The position numbers were made by a program, and so were the translations under genes. Shown in pieces: positions 48,670 to 49,187 of a stretch of DNA of 49,187 nt. Source of the stretch: Rhodospirillales bacterium (lineage in GTDB: Bacteria; Pseudomonadota; Alphaproteobacteria; Rhodospirillales; Casp-alpha2); contig JAGLED010000012.1 of assembly GCA_023145215.1 (NCBI GenBank), forward strand, positions 1-49,187. The letters are read 5' to 3'. The notes under the pieces were generated by a model. It ran no database searches. It saw only the letters and a program-made list of their open reading frames with translations, and was not told where the DNA came from. Within the stretch, counting starts at the first letter, position 1; every line of letters begins with the position of its first letter.

Positions 48670-49152
48670 ATGGCGTTTCATAGCCGCACGTCCGTTCCGC
48701 TGATCACCGCGGCGCTGCTTTTGGGGACGCTCCTGGTCTACGAGCTTTACGCGCCCAAGGGCGAGCGCACGGATATCGCGCTCTATCCCGACGATCTGCA
48801 GATGATCGAGGATGGCGAGAGACTATATGCCGAGCATTGCGCGAGCTGCCACGGCCCCAACCTGGCGGGCGAGAACAACTGGCGCGAACGCAAGTCGAAC
48901 GGGCGCCTGCCCGCGCCGCCGCACGACGAGAGCGGGCATACCTGGCACCACGACAGCCGGGCGCTGTTCAACATGACCAAGCACGGCCCGCAGTTCATCG
49001 CCGGCGACGACTATCAGAGCGATATGCCGGCGTTCAAGGATGTGCTGACCGACCGCGAGATCGTGCAGATTCTGTCGTTCATCAAATCCACCTGGCCGGC
49101 GAATGTCCGCGAAACCCACGACGAGATCGAACGGCGGGCGACGGTGAAATAA
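48670..49152 (+). CDS. Membrane-anchored c-type cytochrome
   Basis: A 160-residue protein with an uncleaved-looking N-terminal helix (about 9-26) and one class I haem c domain: CASCH at 57-61 and the probable axial methionine M119 in SDMPAFKDVL. The C-terminal helix DREIVQILSFIKSTWP is typical. Several histidines (PHDESGHTWHHD) lie between. It transfers electrons in the periplasm. It starts 11 bases after the cupin gene, with GAGG before the ATG, so the three genes 47428-49152 look like one operon. Confidence 0.9.
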   Translation: MAFHSRTSVPLITAALLLGTLLVYELYAPKGERTDIALYPDDLQMIEDGERLYAEHCASCHGPNLAGENNWRERKSNGRLPAPPHDESGHTWHHDSRALFNMTKHGPQFIAGDDYQSDMPAFKDVLTDREIVQILSFIKSTWPANVRETHDEIERRATVK

Positions 49153-49167
49153 ATTTAGAGACGATTA

Positions 49168-49187
49168 CCCCCTCACCTAACCTCTCC
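49168..49187. repeat. REP-like palindromic element, family A, copy 3 (cut by window end)
   Basis: The last 20 bases, CCCCCTCACCTAACCTCTCC, are identical to the left end of copy 1 at 15168. The rest lies beyond the window. Confidence 0.85.

Overview
The window looks like GC-rich chromosomal DNA of an alphaproteobacterium, most likely in or near the Rhodospirillales. The grounds are family-level resemblance of the proteins (EipB/DUF1849, an alpha-type RNase E, a divergent DUF3971/AsmA-like giant next to glnE, and an IscR-led SUF operon with extra cysteine desulfurases), neighbourhoods I recognise from that group (amidase-ponA-prfB, glnE-bcp, tyrS/anmK), and REP-like palindromes typical of alphaproteobacterial intergenic DNA. 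I see no rRNA, tRNA, CRISPR array, phage or insertion-sequence transposase. Almost all of the window is coding.

Layout. 1-7.3 kb is envelope and periplasm: the end of an EipB-like protein, a double-PDZ exported protein, a DsbA-like oxidoreductase, a BepA-type M48 protease coupled to a DUF3047 lipoprotein, a divergent gamma-glutamyltransferase-like lipoprotein whose catalytic residues appear to be lost, and a class I aminotransferase. 7.4-16.5 kb is RNase E, then the division amidase and PBP1A, a LysE-type exporter flanked by repeats, and prfB with its programmed +1 frameshift. 16.5-22.5 kb, all on the minus strand, is a hybrid histidine kinase overlapping a PleD-like diguanylate cyclase, followed by an orphan fliL overlapping an SDR oxidoreductase. 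22.6-29.6 kb is a PrxQ/BCP peroxiredoxin, glnE and a 1,100-residue AsmA-like protein. 29.7-34.7 kb is tyrS, anmK, a TauD-like dioxygenase and an MFS transporter with a hexanucleotide-repeat tail. 34.8-45.6 kb is an alpha/beta hydrolase and the iron-sulfur operon. 45.6-49.2 kb is a second LysE exporter with an NADP-dependent reductase, then an RraA-like/cupin/cytochrome c cluster.

The iron-sulfur operon is the best-organised unit: cysE - iscR - cysteine desulfurase (NifS-like) - cysteine desulfurase (IscS-like) - sufB - sufC - sufD - sufS - sufT - sufA/iscA-like - ferredoxin. Most junctions overlap by 1-4 bases. A sigma70-like promoter in front of cysE is overlapped by a dyad that closely resembles the type 1 IscR box, so cluster-bearing IscR probably represses the whole run, including the cysteine-making enzyme at its head. 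A REP-type palindrome pair separates sufB from sufC, the only long gap inside the operon.

Points deserving a second look: the GGT-fold lipoprotein without nucleophile; three cysteine desulfurases plus cysE under one apparent IscR site; the RraA-like/2,4'-dihydroxyacetophenone-dioxygenase-like/cytochrome c cluster; tandem 26-bp copies of the lysE 3' end; two dispersed palindromic repeat families, one of them inside the suf operon; and the hybrid kinase/cyclase/fliL run. I do not see a clearly new defence or mobile system here. All family assignments are from reading the sequence, without database searches.
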